Source: Eubacteriaceae bacterium (lineage in GTDB: Bacteria > Bacillota > Clostridia > Lachnospirales > Lachnospiraceae). From it: a stretch of DNA of 64,000 bases. The notes beneath the pieces are model-generated. The model worked only from the letters and a program-made list of their open reading frames with translations. It did not search any database and was not told the origin of the DNA. The stretch spans positions 62,001 through 126,000 of the forward strand of contig CAJSYQ010000003.1 of NCBI GenBank assembly GCA_910574015.1, given 5' to 3'. A program made the translations under genes and the position numbers. Shown piece after piece: positions 1-9,537 of this stretch. Numbering within the stretch: the first letter of the stretch is position 1; every line of letters starts with the position of its first letter.

Positions 1-1416
1 ACCTTTTATGTTCTTCTGGAGATTGCAGGGGTTCTTGCCATCGTGACTTTGACCAATAATAACCGCAGTATGACGTACAAATTTGCCTGGCTCTGTATCA
101 TTGTAGTACTTCCGATATCCGGGTATATTATGTTTGCCCTCTGGGGGAAGGTGGGCAAAAAAAATAAGCTGAATCAATTGATCAGTCATCAGGTTCGGGA
201 GGTCGATACGCATCTGAGGGAAGATAAGGAGGTATCCCGTGAGTTTGTGGCGAGACATCCGGTGAGCTCCCGCATGTCACGCTATATGCAGGCGGAGGGA
301 TCCCCCATCTATAAAAATAACCAGGCGGAATACTATTCCTTTGGCGAAGATGCCTTTGAGGACCTTTTCGCAGACCTGGAGCAGGCACAGCGGTTTATCT
401 TTATTGAATTCTTTATTGTGGCAGAGGGCGCTCTGTGGGATAAGATACATCCGATACTGAAACGCAAGGTGGCGGAGGGCATCGAAGTGAAATTCCTCTA
501 TGACGACTTTGGAGCGCTGCTTCGGACAGGCAGGGATTTTGCTGCAGAACTGCGGAAAGAAGGGATCCAGGTGGAGATCTTCAATCCCATCCACAAATAT
601 GTGAGCAAGCTCTTTATGAATTTCCGGGATCATCAGAAGATTGTCGTAATTGACGGAAAGGTTGCCTATACGGGAGGATTCAATCTGGCGGATGAATATG
701 CCAATCTGGTGGAGCGTTTTGGCGTCTGGAAGGATTCGGGACTCCGGCTGACGGGGGATGCGGTATGGGGCATGACCATTACGTTTCTGGAACTCTGGAC
801 GGTGTGTGCCTGGGATGACGTGATACATTATGACAAATACCGGCCCCAGGAGCAGTTTCCTCAAACGGATATGTACTGTCATGTCCTCCGGGATGGGCCG
901 GCGCTGGATACCCGTTCCCTTGTGGGGAGTATTTATAAACAGATGATACAGTATTCCGGTGTAAAGTTATACGTGATGACACCGTATCTGATTCTGGAAG
1001 AGTTTATGGTTGACACGTTTTTGGAGGCAGTGCGCCGGGGGGTAGATGTTCGTATTATAACTCCCTATATACCTGATAAAAAGTATATTAAGTGGATGAC
1101 GGAATATCATTATGGCATACTTCTAAAAAATGGCATCCGGATCTATGAGTACCTGCCGGGATTTATCCATTCCAAGGTGGTTATGAATGAACATTGTGCG
1201 GTGGTGGGGACGATCAATATGGATTACCGCAGCTTCTATCTCCATTATGAGAATGGTGTATGGGTATATGACAGTGAATTTTTGCAGAAGGTGGAGAAGG
1301 ATTTTATCCAGACCTTCGCAGAGAGTAAGGAGATTACCTATCAGGAGTGGAAGAACCGTCCGGCAAAGCGTAAAATGATACAGCAGATTCTACATGTATT
1401 TGATACACTGGTATAG
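1..1416 (+). CDS. cls: Cardiolipin synthase (phospholipase D family), 5'-truncated by the window edge
   Basis: Membrane enzyme that makes cardiolipin from phosphatidylglycerol. The frame is open to the left edge and the codons before the GTG at 43 encode a hydrophobic stretch, so the true start lies outside the window. Numbered from the GTG at 43, a membrane segment spans about residues 13-34. Two PLD motifs follow: H197-x-K-x4-D204 and H376-x-K-x4-E383. The second carries Glu where the family normally has Asp, although the flanking GTINMDYRS context is intact. ruvA starts 9 nt after the stop and its ribosome site overlaps the stop codon, so the two are probably cotranscribed. Family assignment is firm; activity with the D-to-E change is not known. 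Confidence 0.93.
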   Translation, partial: TFYVLLEIAGVLAIVTLTNNNRSMTYKFAWLCIIVVLPISGYIMFALWGKVGKKNKLNQLISHQVREVDTHLREDKEVSREFVARHPVSSRMSRYMQAEGSPIYKNNQAEYYSFGEDAFEDLFADLEQAQRFIFIEFFIVAEGALWDKIHPILKRKVAEGIEVKFLYDDFGALLRTGRDFAAELRKEGIQVEIFNPIHKYVSKLFMNFRDHQKIVVIDGKVAYTGGFNLADEYANLVERFGVWKDSGLRLTGDAVWGMTITFLELWTVCAWDDVIHYDKYRPQEQFPQTDMYCHVLRDGPALDTRSLVGSIYKQMIQYSGVKLYVMTPYLILEEFMVDTFLEAVRRGVDVRIITPYIPDKKYIKWMTEYHYGILLKNGIRIYEYLPGFIHSKVVMNEHCAVVGTINMDYRSFYLHYENGVWVYDSEFLQKVEKDFIQTFAESKEITYQEWKNRPAKRKMIQQILHVFDTLV

Positions 1417-1425
1417 GAGGATGAA

Positions 1426-2046
1426 ATGATAGCATTTGTGAAAGGCATACTGGATATCGTGGAAGAGGACCGTATTATTATTGATCATCAGGGAATGGGT
1501 CTTGAACTGCTTGTGCCCGGCTCTATTCTGCCGGCTCTTCCCCAGGTGGGAAATGAGGTTAAGATTTACACCTATATGCATGTCCGGGAGGATGCCATAC
1601 AGCTTTTTGGATTCAGGACCCGGGATGAGAAGGATATGTTTCGGCTTCTGATCACGGTAAATGGCGTCGGTCCCAAAGGGGCGCTTGGCATCCTGTCAGT
1701 GATGGATGTGGATTCTCTCCGTTTTGCTATTCTATCGGATGATGCGAAAAGCATTTCCCGGGCGCCGGGGATCGGCAGCAAGACGGCAGGTAAGGTGATC
1801 CTTGAACTGAAAGATAAATGTCATCTGGAGGATATGCTGGGAAATCTGGCGGATACGGGAGAGGAGCAGCCAGCGGGGGCTGTGTCGGGAGAAGAGGAGA
1901 GAGAGGCCCGCAATGATGCGGTACAGGCGCTGGTGGCGCTGGGGTATACTGCCGCAGAAGCGGCCCAGGCAGTGAGAGCGGTTAAGACAACGGCAGATAT
2001 GACGGTGGAGGAGATTCTTAAACAGAGCCTGAAAACGATGGGGTGA
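1426..2046 (+). CDS. ruvA: Holliday junction branch-migration protein RuvA
   Basis: RuvA binds the four-way junction as a tetramer and loads the RuvB motor during recombinational repair. The 206-residue length is normal. The N-terminal OB-fold covers roughly 1-64. Two helix-hairpin-helix motifs follow (GVGPKGALGIL and APGIGSKTAGK). An acidic linker near 145-160 leads to the C-terminal RuvB-contact domain, which ends in the usual ALxxLGY-like helix region. The ATG has an AGGAGGA site. ruvB follows after 67 nt, the usual ruvAB order, here without ruvC. Confidence 0.97.
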   Translation: MIAFVKGILDIVEEDRIIIDHQGMGLELLVPGSILPALPQVGNEVKIYTYMHVREDAIQLFGFRTRDEKDMFRLLITVNGVGPKGALGILSVMDVDSLRFAILSDDAKSISRAPGIGSKTAGKVILELKDKCHLEDMLGNLADTGEEQPAGAVSGEEEREARNDAVQALVALGYTAAEAAQAVRAVKTTADMTVEEILKQSLKTMG

Positions 2047-2113
2047 CAACACCGTTGAGCTGGGAAATGAGCAGAGCCTGTTAATGAGATAAAAAGCTTT
2101 TGGCAGTAAGGTT

Positions 2114-3142
2114 ATGAATTGTCAAGGCGAAGCGAAAGGAATGGCTATAAAAATGGAAAAACGGGTGATCTCCACAGATATAATGGAGGAGGATTATAAG
2201 ATTGAAAATAGCCTGCGTCCCAGGCTTCTAGTAGATTATATCGGACAGGGTAAGGCGAAGGCAAATCTAAAGGTATATATTGAGGCGGCGAAGGCGAGGG
2301 GGGAGGCACTGGATCATGTGTTGCTTTATGGACCGCCGGGACTGGGAAAGACGACATTGGCGGGAATTATTGCCAACGAGATGGATGTGAATCTTAAGAT
2401 CACTTCCGGACCGGCTATTGAGAAACCCGGGGAGATGGCCTCCATTCTAAATAATCTGCAGGATGGGGATCTTCTTTTTGTAGACGAGATCCACCGGCTC
2501 AACCGGCAGGTGGAGGAGGTGCTGTATCCAGCGATGGAGGATTATGTCATCGATATTGTTATTGGGAAGGGGGCGGCGGCCCGGAGTATCCGGCTGGATC
2601 TGCCAAGGTTTACCCTGGTGGGTGCCACTACCCGGGCGGGAATGCTGACAGCTCCTCTGCGGGATCGTTTCGGGGTAGTGCATCGTCTGGAATTCTATAC
2701 CCTGGAGGAGTTGACGGAAATCGTCATTCGTTCCGCCCGGGTCTTTCAGGTTGAGATTGAGGACAAAGGTGCGGTGGAGATTGCAAGACGTTCCCGGGGA
2801 ACTCCCAGACTGGCAAACAGGCTGCTCAAACGCGTCCGGGATTTTGCACAGGTAAAATACGATGGAGTCATAACTGGAAAAGTGGCAAATTTCGCCCTGG
2901 ATCTTCTGGAGGTGGACAAGCTGGGACTGGATAATACGGACCGGGCTCTTCTTATGTCCATGATCAATAAATTCGGCGGAGGACCTGTAGGTCTGGATAC
3001 ACTGGCTGTCAGTATCGGCGAGGACAGCGGCACCATAGAGGAGGTGTATGAACCATATCTGATACAGAATGGCTTGATCGACAGGACGCCGAGAGGAAGG
3101 GTTGCTACCGAGAAAGCGTACCTCCATTTTGGAATTTCCTGA
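2114..3142 (+). CDS. ruvB: Holliday junction branch-migration ATPase RuvB
   Basis: AAA+ hexameric motor that drives branch migration with RuvA. Walker A (GPPGLGKTT) starts near residue 73. Walker B/sensor ([10 protein letters not shown]), the GATTRAG sensor and the arginine-finger region (PLRDRFG) follow, then the winged-helix C terminus ending in PRGRVAT. The conserved family start resembles the sequence at the ATG at 2154 (MEKRVIST). In-frame ATGs at 2114, 2142 and 2154 are all possible and none has an ideally spaced ribosome site. The longest form is given and the first 13 residues are doubtful. Confidence 0.95.
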   Translation: MNCQGEAKGMAIKMEKRVISTDIMEEDYKIENSLRPRLLVDYIGQGKAKANLKVYIEAAKARGEALDHVLLYGPPGLGKTTLAGIIANEMDVNLKITSGPAIEKPGEMASILNNLQDGDLLFVDEIHRLNRQVEEVLYPAMEDYVIDIVIGKGAAARSIRLDLPRFTLVGATTRAGMLTAPLRDRFGVVHRLEFYTLEELTEIVIRSARVFQVEIEDKGAVEIARRSRGTPRLANRLLKRVRDFAQVKYDGVITGKVANFALDLLEVDKLGLDNTDRALLMSMINKFGGGPVGLDTLAVSIGEDSGTIEEVYEPYLIQNGLIDRTPRGRVATEKAYLHFGIS

Positions 3143-3219
3143 CCCCGCTGAGCTAGTTCTTTTCATTCTGTTGAAAATATGATAGAATGGATGTACTAAA
3201 TACGAGGAGGTATGTTCAG

Positions 3220-3897
3220 ATGAAGTATTCAATTGAAGGAGCACCGCTGCCCGTAGTGATCTGCGATCTTGATGCGGGGGAGACAATGATTACGGAGAAG
3301 GGGGCTATGTCATGGATGACCCCGAATATGAAGATGGAGACGGTGGGTGGCGGAGCCGGCAAGATGATTGGGCGTATGTTCAGCGGAGAGGCTATGTTCC
3401 AGAACCGTTATACGGCAGAGGGCGGTCCGGGACAGATTGCCTATGCATCCAGCTTTCCGGGATCCATCCTGGCCTTTGAGGTCGGCACGGGGAAAGAGAT
3501 CATTGCACAGAAGAGCGCTTTTCTGGCTTCGACAGCCGGTGTAACACTTTCCGTGGCATTCCAGAAAAAGCTGGGAAGCGGCTTGTTCGGCGGAGAAGGA
3601 TTTATTATGCAGAAGCTGTCAGGAAATGGGATGGCTTTTGTTGAGATTGATGGTCATGTTAAGGAATATGAGCTTGCTGCCGGCCAGTCCATGGTGATCG
3701 ATACCGGGTACCTGGCTGCTATGGAGGGGACATGCAGGATAGAGATCACATCGGTAAAGGGCTTGAAGAACAAACTGCTGGGCGGTGAGGGATTCTTTAA
3801 CACCGTTGTTACCGGACCGGGTAAGATTTATCTGCAGTCTATGCCGATCAACCAGATGGCAGACGTACTCCGGCCATTTTTCCCATCCGGGAGCTGA
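3220..3897 (+). CDS. AIM24 / TIGR00266 family protein
   Basis: A 225-residue glycine-rich beta protein of the AIM24 (TIGR00266) family. The biochemical role in bacteria is unsettled. The family signature is clear at the N terminus: MKYSIEGAPLPVV followed by LDAGETMITEKGAMSWM. Repeated GGEGF-type loops follow (LFGGEGFIMQKLSG and LLGGEGFFNTVVTG). The ATG at 3220 is preferred over one 33 nt upstream because AGGAGG lies 9 nt before it and homology begins there. It is monocistronic by spacing, between ruvB and zapA. Confidence 0.88.
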   Translation: MKYSIEGAPLPVVICDLDAGETMITEKGAMSWMTPNMKMETVGGGAGKMIGRMFSGEAMFQNRYTAEGGPGQIAYASSFPGSILAFEVGTGKEIIAQKSAFLASTAGVTLSVAFQKKLGSGLFGGEGFIMQKLSGNGMAFVEIDGHVKEYELAAGQSMVIDTGYLAAMEGTCRIEITSVKGLKNKLLGGEGFFNTVVTGPGKIYLQSMPINQMADVLRPFFPSGS

Positions 3898-3914
3898 TAG
3901 ACGGAAATCACTGT

Positions 3915-3943
3915 TTGACGAACCGTGACATTTCATGTATACT
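3915..3943 (+). promoter_or_regulatory. Sigma-A type promoter for zapA
   Basis: TTGACG (3915-3920) and TATACT (3938-3943) are separated by exactly 17 nt, about 30 nt upstream of the zapA start. Only one mismatch per hexamer to consensus. Confidence 0.75.
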
Positions 3944-3972
3944 AATGTCATAAAGAGCGGCGAGGTGAACCG

Positions 3973-4377
3973 ATGAAAAGCAGGAATGATATTGAGGTTT
4001 TGATAGAGGGAAGAAGATATACGATATGTGGATTTGAGAGTGAGGAGTATATCCAGCAGATTGCCTCCTATATCAACCGAAAATTTGCCGAGTTTAAGAA
4101 AAAAGAGTATTATCACAGACTGGATCTTGATCTTCGCAATGTCCTTCTTGCGATCAATATCGCAGATGATTATTTTAAGACAAAAAAGAAGGCCAGGGAT
4201 TACCGGACAGAGAGTCAGGGGAAGGATAAAACGGTTCTGGATATGAAGCATAAGATCATTGATCTTCAGGAGAAGGAAAAGAAGGATGAGAAGAAGATTG
4301 ATGAACTGGAAAAGGAACTGGAGGATGCAGAGAAGAAGATAATAGAACTGGAGACACGGTTAAAACAGAGAAAATAA
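3973..4377 (+). CDS. zapA: Cell division protein ZapA
   Basis: ZapA crosslinks FtsZ protofilaments at the division ring. The 134-residue protein has the N-terminal ZapA globular domain (IEVLIEGRRYTICG...EEYIQQIASYINRK). The LDLRNVLLAINIADDYF helix follows. A long charged C-terminal coiled coil (about 75-134) is much longer than in minimal ZapA, which is common in clostridia. A GAGGTG site precedes the ATG. It has its own promoter at 3915 and a terminator follows at 4389, so it is likely a single-gene unit upstream of the U32 gene. Confidence 0.9.
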   Translation: MKSRNDIEVLIEGRRYTICGFESEEYIQQIASYINRKFAEFKKKEYYHRLDLDLRNVLLAINIADDYFKTKKKARDYRTESQGKDKTVLDMKHKIIDLQEKEKKDEKKIDELEKELEDAEKKIIELETRLKQRK

Positions 4378-4388
4378 GGACATATGTC

Positions 4389-4435
4389 GGGGGATTGCCA
4401 GACGGTCAAAGGATTGTCTGATGATTCCCCTTTTT
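4389..4435 (+). terminator. Intrinsic terminator after zapA
   Basis: Imperfect stem GGGGAT...CAGAC pairing with GTCTG...ATTCCCC, followed at once by five T residues, 12 nt after the zapA stop. Confidence 0.7.
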
Positions 4436-4467
4436 GAGTTCCCAGCGGACGACGATAGGAGTGTATA

Positions 4468-6699
4468 ATGAGAGAGATTGAGATTCTGGCGCCGGCCGGA
4501 TCCATAGAGGGCCTGTATGGGGCGCTTAGGATGGGGGCGGACGCGGTTTATGTAGGAACGAAACAATTTGGGGCGAGGGCTTTTGCGGATAACCCATCGG
4601 TAGAAGAATTGACAGAGGCGCTGCTCTACGCTCATCTGAGAAAAAAGAAAATATATCTGACGGTAAATACCCTGCTTACCGACAGGGAGCTGGAGGAGGA
4701 ACTTTACCCTATGCTGCTGCCGCTGTACGAGGCGGGACTGGATGCCTGCATTGTGCAGGATATGGGCGTATTGAAATTCCTGCATCAGTACTTCCCAGAT
4801 ATGGATCTGCATGCCAGTACACAGATGACACTGTTTTCTGGGGAAGAGGCGGAGCTTCTGAGGCCATACGGAGTGACCCGGTATGTGCCGGCCAGGGAGC
4901 TCACCATAGAAGAAATACGGGAGGCGCGCCGGCAGACAGATCTTGAGATCGAAGTGTTTGTCCACGGGGCTCTTTGTTACTGTTATTCCGGCCAATGCCT
5001 GATGAGTCAGGTGATCGGAGGACGAAGTGGAAACCGGGGGATGTGTGCCCAGCCCTGCCGTCTGAAGCTTCGGACTCCCTACGGTGAGGGATATTTTCTC
5101 AGTACAAAGGATACCTGTACCCTGATGCACATACCGGAGCTGGCAGATGCCGGTATTGATTCTTTTAAGATTGAGGGAAGGATGAAGAGGAAGGAATACG
5201 GTATGTTTCTTGCACATCTTTATCGCAAATACACGGATACCTATCTGCGAAGGGGACGGGAATATTTTACAGAGCTGCGGGAGGATAAGGAGAGTGAGCT
5301 GTGGAGGGATTACCGGCGGAGCATGGATCTTTACAACCGGGGTGGTTTTTCTGACAGCTATCTCTTTGAAAGGCATAAGGACGTCATGATCTATCCAGAG
5401 AAAAACGGTCATTTCGGTGTGAAGGCAGGCGAGGTGTTAAGAGCCGGCAGGGGGAAGGCAGAGTTCACTGCTATAGAACAGCTGCATTATCAGGATATAC
5501 TGGAATTCCGTGAGGAAGACGGGACGCAGGCATACGAATATACTTTAGGGGACGATGCGGCGGCGGGCACTTCTGTTTCGGCAAATGTCATGAAGGGAAG
5601 CCATATCTATCCGGGACAGGCTGTGTACCGGACACGAAATCAGGCACTGCTGGATAAGATCCAGGGGGAGCATGACAAAATAGATGATTCCTTTGGTCTC
5701 AGGGGCCGGTTTCTTGCCAGAAAGGGGGAACCGGCAGAGCTTACGGTATCTGGAAACGGTGTGGAGGTGACGGTGCGCGGGGATGTGGTTCAGGAGGCGG
5801 CCAGAAGACCGGTTTCAAGCGGCGAGGCAGTGGACCGGCTGGACACACTTGGCGGCACATCCTATCGTTGGGAGGAGCTGGAGGCTGAGGTGGAGTCAGG
5901 ATGCTTTCTGCCCATGGGCGGTTTGAAAGAACTCCGGCGCAGGGGGGTGGCTGAGTGGGAAAAGAGAGCGGTTCCCCGGAGAAAGGCGGTGGATGTTCCG
6001 GCTGCCCGGAAAAAGAGTGCTCTGCCGGTCCGGGATCCGGTGGATATGATCAGTGTGGCAGAGCTATCCCAGCTCCGGACGGCACTTAAATATGCCGGAC
6101 GGGACACGATTTTTCACCTAAAGCTGGAGGACATTCCCTCCGGGGACTGGGAAGAAGCCGCCGGGCTTCTGGCCGGCCGCCGGATGGCGCTGTCCTTTCC
6201 CAGGATTTTGCGGGGTAAGGGCAAACGGGTGTTTGAGCAGGAATGGGAGCAATACGGTGGTGCATTTATGGGGGGACAGACGGAGATGATCGTAGTAAAC
6301 AGCTATGCCATGGTTCTCTATGCCGGAAGCTTCTTCCCGGATGCCAAGCTGACAGCAGATACAAATCTATATCAGGAGAATCGGTGGGCGGCAGAGGCTT
6401 ATGCCGGGTGGGGCATACAACCTCCGTTTGTGACAGTATATGGCCGGGTTCCAGTGATGGTTACAGAAGGCTGTCTTGCCAAGACGCTCTCATTGTGCGG
6501 GAGGGGAGAGAACCAGATTCCTTTTACGACCCCCAAGGGGGACAAATTTGTTGTGGTAAATCATTGCAAATACTGTTACAATACTATATATACAGAACAA
6601 CCTGCTGTCTGTGTGGCAGATGTGCCGTGTCGGCGAATGAATCTCACATGGGAGCGGGAAGATGAGGTGAGAAAGGGTATCGGCCAATGGAACTTTTGA
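4468..6699 (+). CDS. U32 family protein with DUF3656 (RlhA-like)
   Basis: Large U32 'peptidase' family protein, 743 residues. The N-terminal TIM-barrel-like part (LAPAGSIEGLYGALRMGADAVYVG) carries the cysteine cluster GALCYCYSGQC...GNRGMCAQPCR near residues 165-195. The collagenase-like DUF3656 region follows. A C-terminal part ends with paired cysteines (CKYCYNT). This architecture matches E. coli RlhA (YdcP), which makes 5-hydroxycytidine in 23S rRNA. RNA hydroxylation is thus more likely than proteolysis, but the exact substrate is inferred. The stop overlaps the next start by 13 nt, so it is coupled to the ftsW/rodA-like gene. Confidence 0.88.
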   Translation: MREIEILAPAGSIEGLYGALRMGADAVYVGTKQFGARAFADNPSVEELTEALLYAHLRKKKIYLTVNTLLTDRELEEELYPMLLPLYEAGLDACIVQDMGVLKFLHQYFPDMDLHASTQMTLFSGEEAELLRPYGVTRYVPARELTIEEIREARRQTDLEIEVFVHGALCYCYSGQCLMSQVIGGRSGNRGMCAQPCRLKLRTPYGEGYFLSTKDTCTLMHIPELADAGIDSFKIEGRMKRKEYGMFLAHLYRKYTDTYLRRGREYFTELREDKESELWRDYRRSMDLYNRGGFSDSYLFERHKDVMIYPEKNGHFGVKAGEVLRAGRGKAEFTAIEQLHYQDILEFREEDGTQAYEYTLGDDAAAGTSVSANVMKGSHIYPGQAVYRTRNQALLDKIQGEHDKIDDSFGLRGRFLARKGEPAELTVSGNGVEVTVRGDVVQEAARRPVSSGEAVDRLDTLGGTSYRWEELEAEVESGCFLPMGGLKELRRRGVAEWEKRAVPRRKAVDVPAARKKSALPVRDPVDMISVAELSQLRTALKYAGRDTIFHLKLEDIPSGDWEEAAGLLAGRRMALSFPRILRGKGKRVFEQEWEQYGGAFMGGQTEMIVVNSYAMVLYAGSFFPDAKLTADTNLYQENRWAAEAYAGWGIQPPFVTVYGRVPVMVTEGCLAKTLSLCGRGENQIPFTTPKGDKFVVVNHCKYCYNTIYTEQPAVCVADVPCRRMNLTWEREDEVRKGIGQWNF

Positions 6700-8099
6700 T
6701 AGCAGAAGTCTCACGCTATGTCATCATTATACTGTTTGCGGTGTATACATTCTACTGTTTCCGTGCTTTCGCCAGAAAGACCCAGGAGGGGAAGGACAGG
6801 GTATTTCGTATACAGCGGACACTGAATTTATTGATACTGATGCTGTGCGGCGGGGTTCTGATCATAGAGACGAAAGAACTCAGATATGTTGTTTTATTAC
6901 TGCTGGAGCTGGCGTTTTGCATTGGCTTTGCCGTTGTTTACCGCATTTTTTACAAAGGGCTTTCGAAGCTGGTATTAAATAACATGATGATGTGCATGAG
7001 CATTGGATTTATCATGCTTGGGCGTCTGCAGTATGAATATGCCATCAGACAGCTTATCATGGCAACGGCAGCTATGGGAATCTGTCTTTTTGTCCCGCTC
7101 TTTATCGAGCGGTTTACCATATGGGAGAAACTGGGCTGGCAGTATGCCCTGGCGGGTATCCTGCTGCTCCTTCTTGTATTTGTGATAGGTGTGGAGCACA
7201 AGGGGGCCACAAACTGGATCTCGCTTGGGGGGATCGAGCTCCAGCCATCGGAATTTGTCAAGATCATCTATGTATTTTTTATGGCGGCGATGCTGTCGAA
7301 AACCACAAGGACGGCAGTAGTGGAACGAAAAGAAAAGTTTAAAAATATAGTGATCATTACGGCATTTGCCGCTGTCCATGTGGTCATTCTCGTTGTGGAG
7401 AAGGATCTGGGAGCCGCTCTGATTTATTTTATCACATACCTTGTAGTGCTTTATGTGGCGACCATGCAGCCCCTGTATCTGGCGGCGGGTCTCGGCGCCG
7501 GCGTCGGCGCATCCCTGATCGCCTACCGTCTGTTCAGTCATGTCCGCACCAGGGTGGTGGCATGGCAGGATCCCTGGGGACATATTAACAGGGAGGGGTA
7601 CCAGGTGTGCCAGAGCCTTTTTGCCATCGGTACCGGCGGTCTTTTTGGCATGGGGCTGGGGCAGGGACTGCCTTCTACCATTCCCGTGGCGGAGAGCGAC
7701 TTTATCTTTGCCGCCATATCCGAGGAACTGGGAGTTATTTTCTCTGTGTGTCTGCTTCTCGTCTATATCAGCAGTTATATCATGTTTGTAAATATTGCCA
7801 TGAAAATGAAGAAGCGGTTCTATAAGCTGACGGCCTTTGGCCTGAGTGTAGTTTTTATCTTTCAGGTATTTCTCTGTATCGGAGGAGTGACAAAATTTAT
7901 TCCCTCCACTGGGGTGACACTGCCTCTTGTGAGCTATGGGGGAAGTTCTATTATAACGACTATCGTGATCTTCAGCATTATACAGGGCATGTATGTGATG
8001 AATGGCAGGGAGGAGGTGACCCGGAGTGAACAGGAAGAAAAGAAATCCGGACGGAGTACCGGAAGAAAAGAAGAAAAAAAGCGCGTCAGCCGGAGGTAA
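6687..8099 (+). CDS. FtsW/RodA/SpoVE family SEDS glycosyltransferase
   Basis: Polytopic peptidoglycan polymerase that works with a partner class B PBP. The 470-residue protein has about ten hydrophobic segments. SEDS hallmarks are the GGIELQPSEFVK loop, the VEKDLGAALIYF region (essential Asp) and the C-terminal FIPSTGVTLPLVSYGGSS signature. A basic tail (about 440-470) overlaps the next gene. It overlaps the U32 gene by 13 nt and the PBP gene by 74 nt, so the SEDS-PBP pair is translationally linked. Whether it acts in elongation, division or sporulation cannot be told from sequence. Confidence 0.94.
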   Translation: MELLIAEVSRYVIIILFAVYTFYCFRAFARKTQEGKDRVFRIQRTLNLLILMLCGGVLIIETKELRYVVLLLLELAFCIGFAVVYRIFYKGLSKLVLNNMMMCMSIGFIMLGRLQYEYAIRQLIMATAAMGICLFVPLFIERFTIWEKLGWQYALAGILLLLLVFVIGVEHKGATNWISLGGIELQPSEFVKIIYVFFMAAMLSKTTRTAVVERKEKFKNIVIITAFAAVHVVILVVEKDLGAALIYFITYLVVLYVATMQPLYLAAGLGAGVGASLIAYRLFSHVRTRVVAWQDPWGHINREGYQVCQSLFAIGTGGLFGMGLGQGLPSTIPVAESDFIFAAISEELGVIFSVCLLLVYISSYIMFVNIAMKMKKRFYKLTAFGLSVVFIFQVFLCIGGVTKFIPSTGVTLPLVSYGGSSIITTIVIFSIIQGMYVMNGREEVTRSEQEEKKSGRSTGRKEEKKRVSRR

Positions 8100-9507
8100 G
8101 CATCTCAATCGTGAGATGGCGCTGGTCACGTATCTGTTTATGGCACTCTTTCTTGTTATGGCGGGATATATGATCTGGTTCGTCATGCACGATACGGACC
8201 AGATCCTGAATAATCCTGGCAATAAACGTCAGGAACTGCTGGCAAAGCGTGTGACGAGAGGAAGCATTCTCTCATCAGACGGGAAGGTTCTGGCACATAC
8301 AAAGACGGATAAGAAGGGGAATGAGACGAGAGTGTATCCTTATAGCAGTCTTTTCGCCCATGTGGTGGGAAGATTGTCCCACGGAAAAACGGGGCTCGAA
8401 TCGACAGAAAGCTATACCATGCTGACCTCCGGCGTCAATCCGCTGATCAGTGTATACAATGAATTCCGGGGAAAGAAGAATCCGGGTAATAATGTAGTGA
8501 CGACGTTGAATCTGAAACTGTCCCAGGCAGCGGGTAATGCTCTCGGTTCCAGAAAGGGCGCCGTGGTAGCCATGGATCCTGAGACAGGGAAGATTCTTGC
8601 CATGGTCAGTAAGCCGGCCTATGATCCAAATGATCTGGATGACCACCGGTGGAACCAACTGACGGCTGACGAAGGAGAGGATTCCGCCCTTTACAACCGT
8701 GCCACCCAGGGGCTGTATCCGCCAGGCTCCACCTTTAAATTGTATACTGCCCTGGAGTATATGAGGGAACAGGAAAAATATAATAGATTCCGTTACACAT
8801 GTACCGGCAGCATTGGAACGGGACAGGACAGGATCCGTTGTTACGGCGGTGAAGTACATGGGGGTGTCGACCTCACAGAGGCGTTTGCCGAATCCTGTAA
8901 CGCCGCTTTCTGTCAGATTGGCTCTGGTCTGGATCCGGCGGGATGGAGAAAACTCTGTGAATCCCTGTATTACAATAAAAAGACACCGCTGCAGAAGCTG
9001 GAACAGAATTCTTCCCGGTTTGCCATTACGGACAGTACGGCGGCGGGAGATATCATGCAGGTATCCATTGGTCAGGGGGACACCCTTGTGACGCCGCTGC
9101 AGAACGCACTCTTAGTCTGTGCCGCCGTCAATAAGGGAACGCTGATGCGGCCTTATCTGGTGGATCACACCGAGGACCATGACGGAAATGTTTTAGACGC
9201 CTTTGAGCCGGTGGCAGATTCAAAGCCGGTTACGGAGGAGGAGGCGAAAGAACTGAAGAAGCTGATGCGCGCCACCGTGACAGAGGGGACAGCCCACGCA
9301 CTGTACAGCGGCACGCCGTATAAAGCGGGGGGAAAGACCGGCTCAGCGGAATTTCAAAATAGTACGAAGGATTCTCATGCATGGTTTGTGGGGTATGCGG
9401 AAAAGGACGGGAAAAAACTGGTGGTAAGCATTGTTGTGGAGGCGGCAGGAACAGGAAGCACCTATGCGGTTCCCATAGCCAAGGAAATTTTTAATGCTTA
9501 CTGGTAA
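8026..9507 (+). CDS. Class B penicillin-binding protein (PBP2/PbpA type transpeptidase)
   Basis: Membrane-anchored DD-transpeptidase that crosslinks peptidoglycan made by the upstream SEDS protein. It has a basic N-terminal tail, one TM segment (about 32-52), a short pedestal and the transpeptidase domain. Active-site motifs are S235-TFK, S290-CN and K437-TG. At 493 residues it is short for a class B PBP, so the pedestal is reduced, as in actinobacterial PbpA. The GTG at 8026 lies inside the SEDS gene; an ATG at 8116 would cut into the TM anchor and is less likely. Confidence 0.92.
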   Translation: MNRKKRNPDGVPEEKKKKSASAGGKHLNREMALVTYLFMALFLVMAGYMIWFVMHDTDQILNNPGNKRQELLAKRVTRGSILSSDGKVLAHTKTDKKGNETRVYPYSSLFAHVVGRLSHGKTGLESTESYTMLTSGVNPLISVYNEFRGKKNPGNNVVTTLNLKLSQAAGNALGSRKGAVVAMDPETGKILAMVSKPAYDPNDLDDHRWNQLTADEGEDSALYNRATQGLYPPGSTFKLYTALEYMREQEKYNRFRYTCTGSIGTGQDRIRCYGGEVHGGVDLTEAFAESCNAAFCQIGSGLDPAGWRKLCESLYYNKKTPLQKLEQNSSRFAITDSTAAGDIMQVSIGQGDTLVTPLQNALLVCAAVNKGTLMRPYLVDHTEDHDGNVLDAFEPVADSKPVTEEEAKELKKLMRATVTEGTAHALYSGTPYKAGGKTGSAEFQNSTKDSHAWFVGYAEKDGKKLVVSIVVEAAGTGSTYAVPIAKEIFNAYW

Positions 9508-9537
9508 TTTCCCATGAAAATAAAGGAGGGTTTGCTT

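Noticed and set aside
6975-8222. 415-codon minus-strand frame opposite the SEDS gene
   Set aside because: Antisense shadow of a clear FtsW/RodA coding sequence, with His- and Arg-rich nonsense composition.
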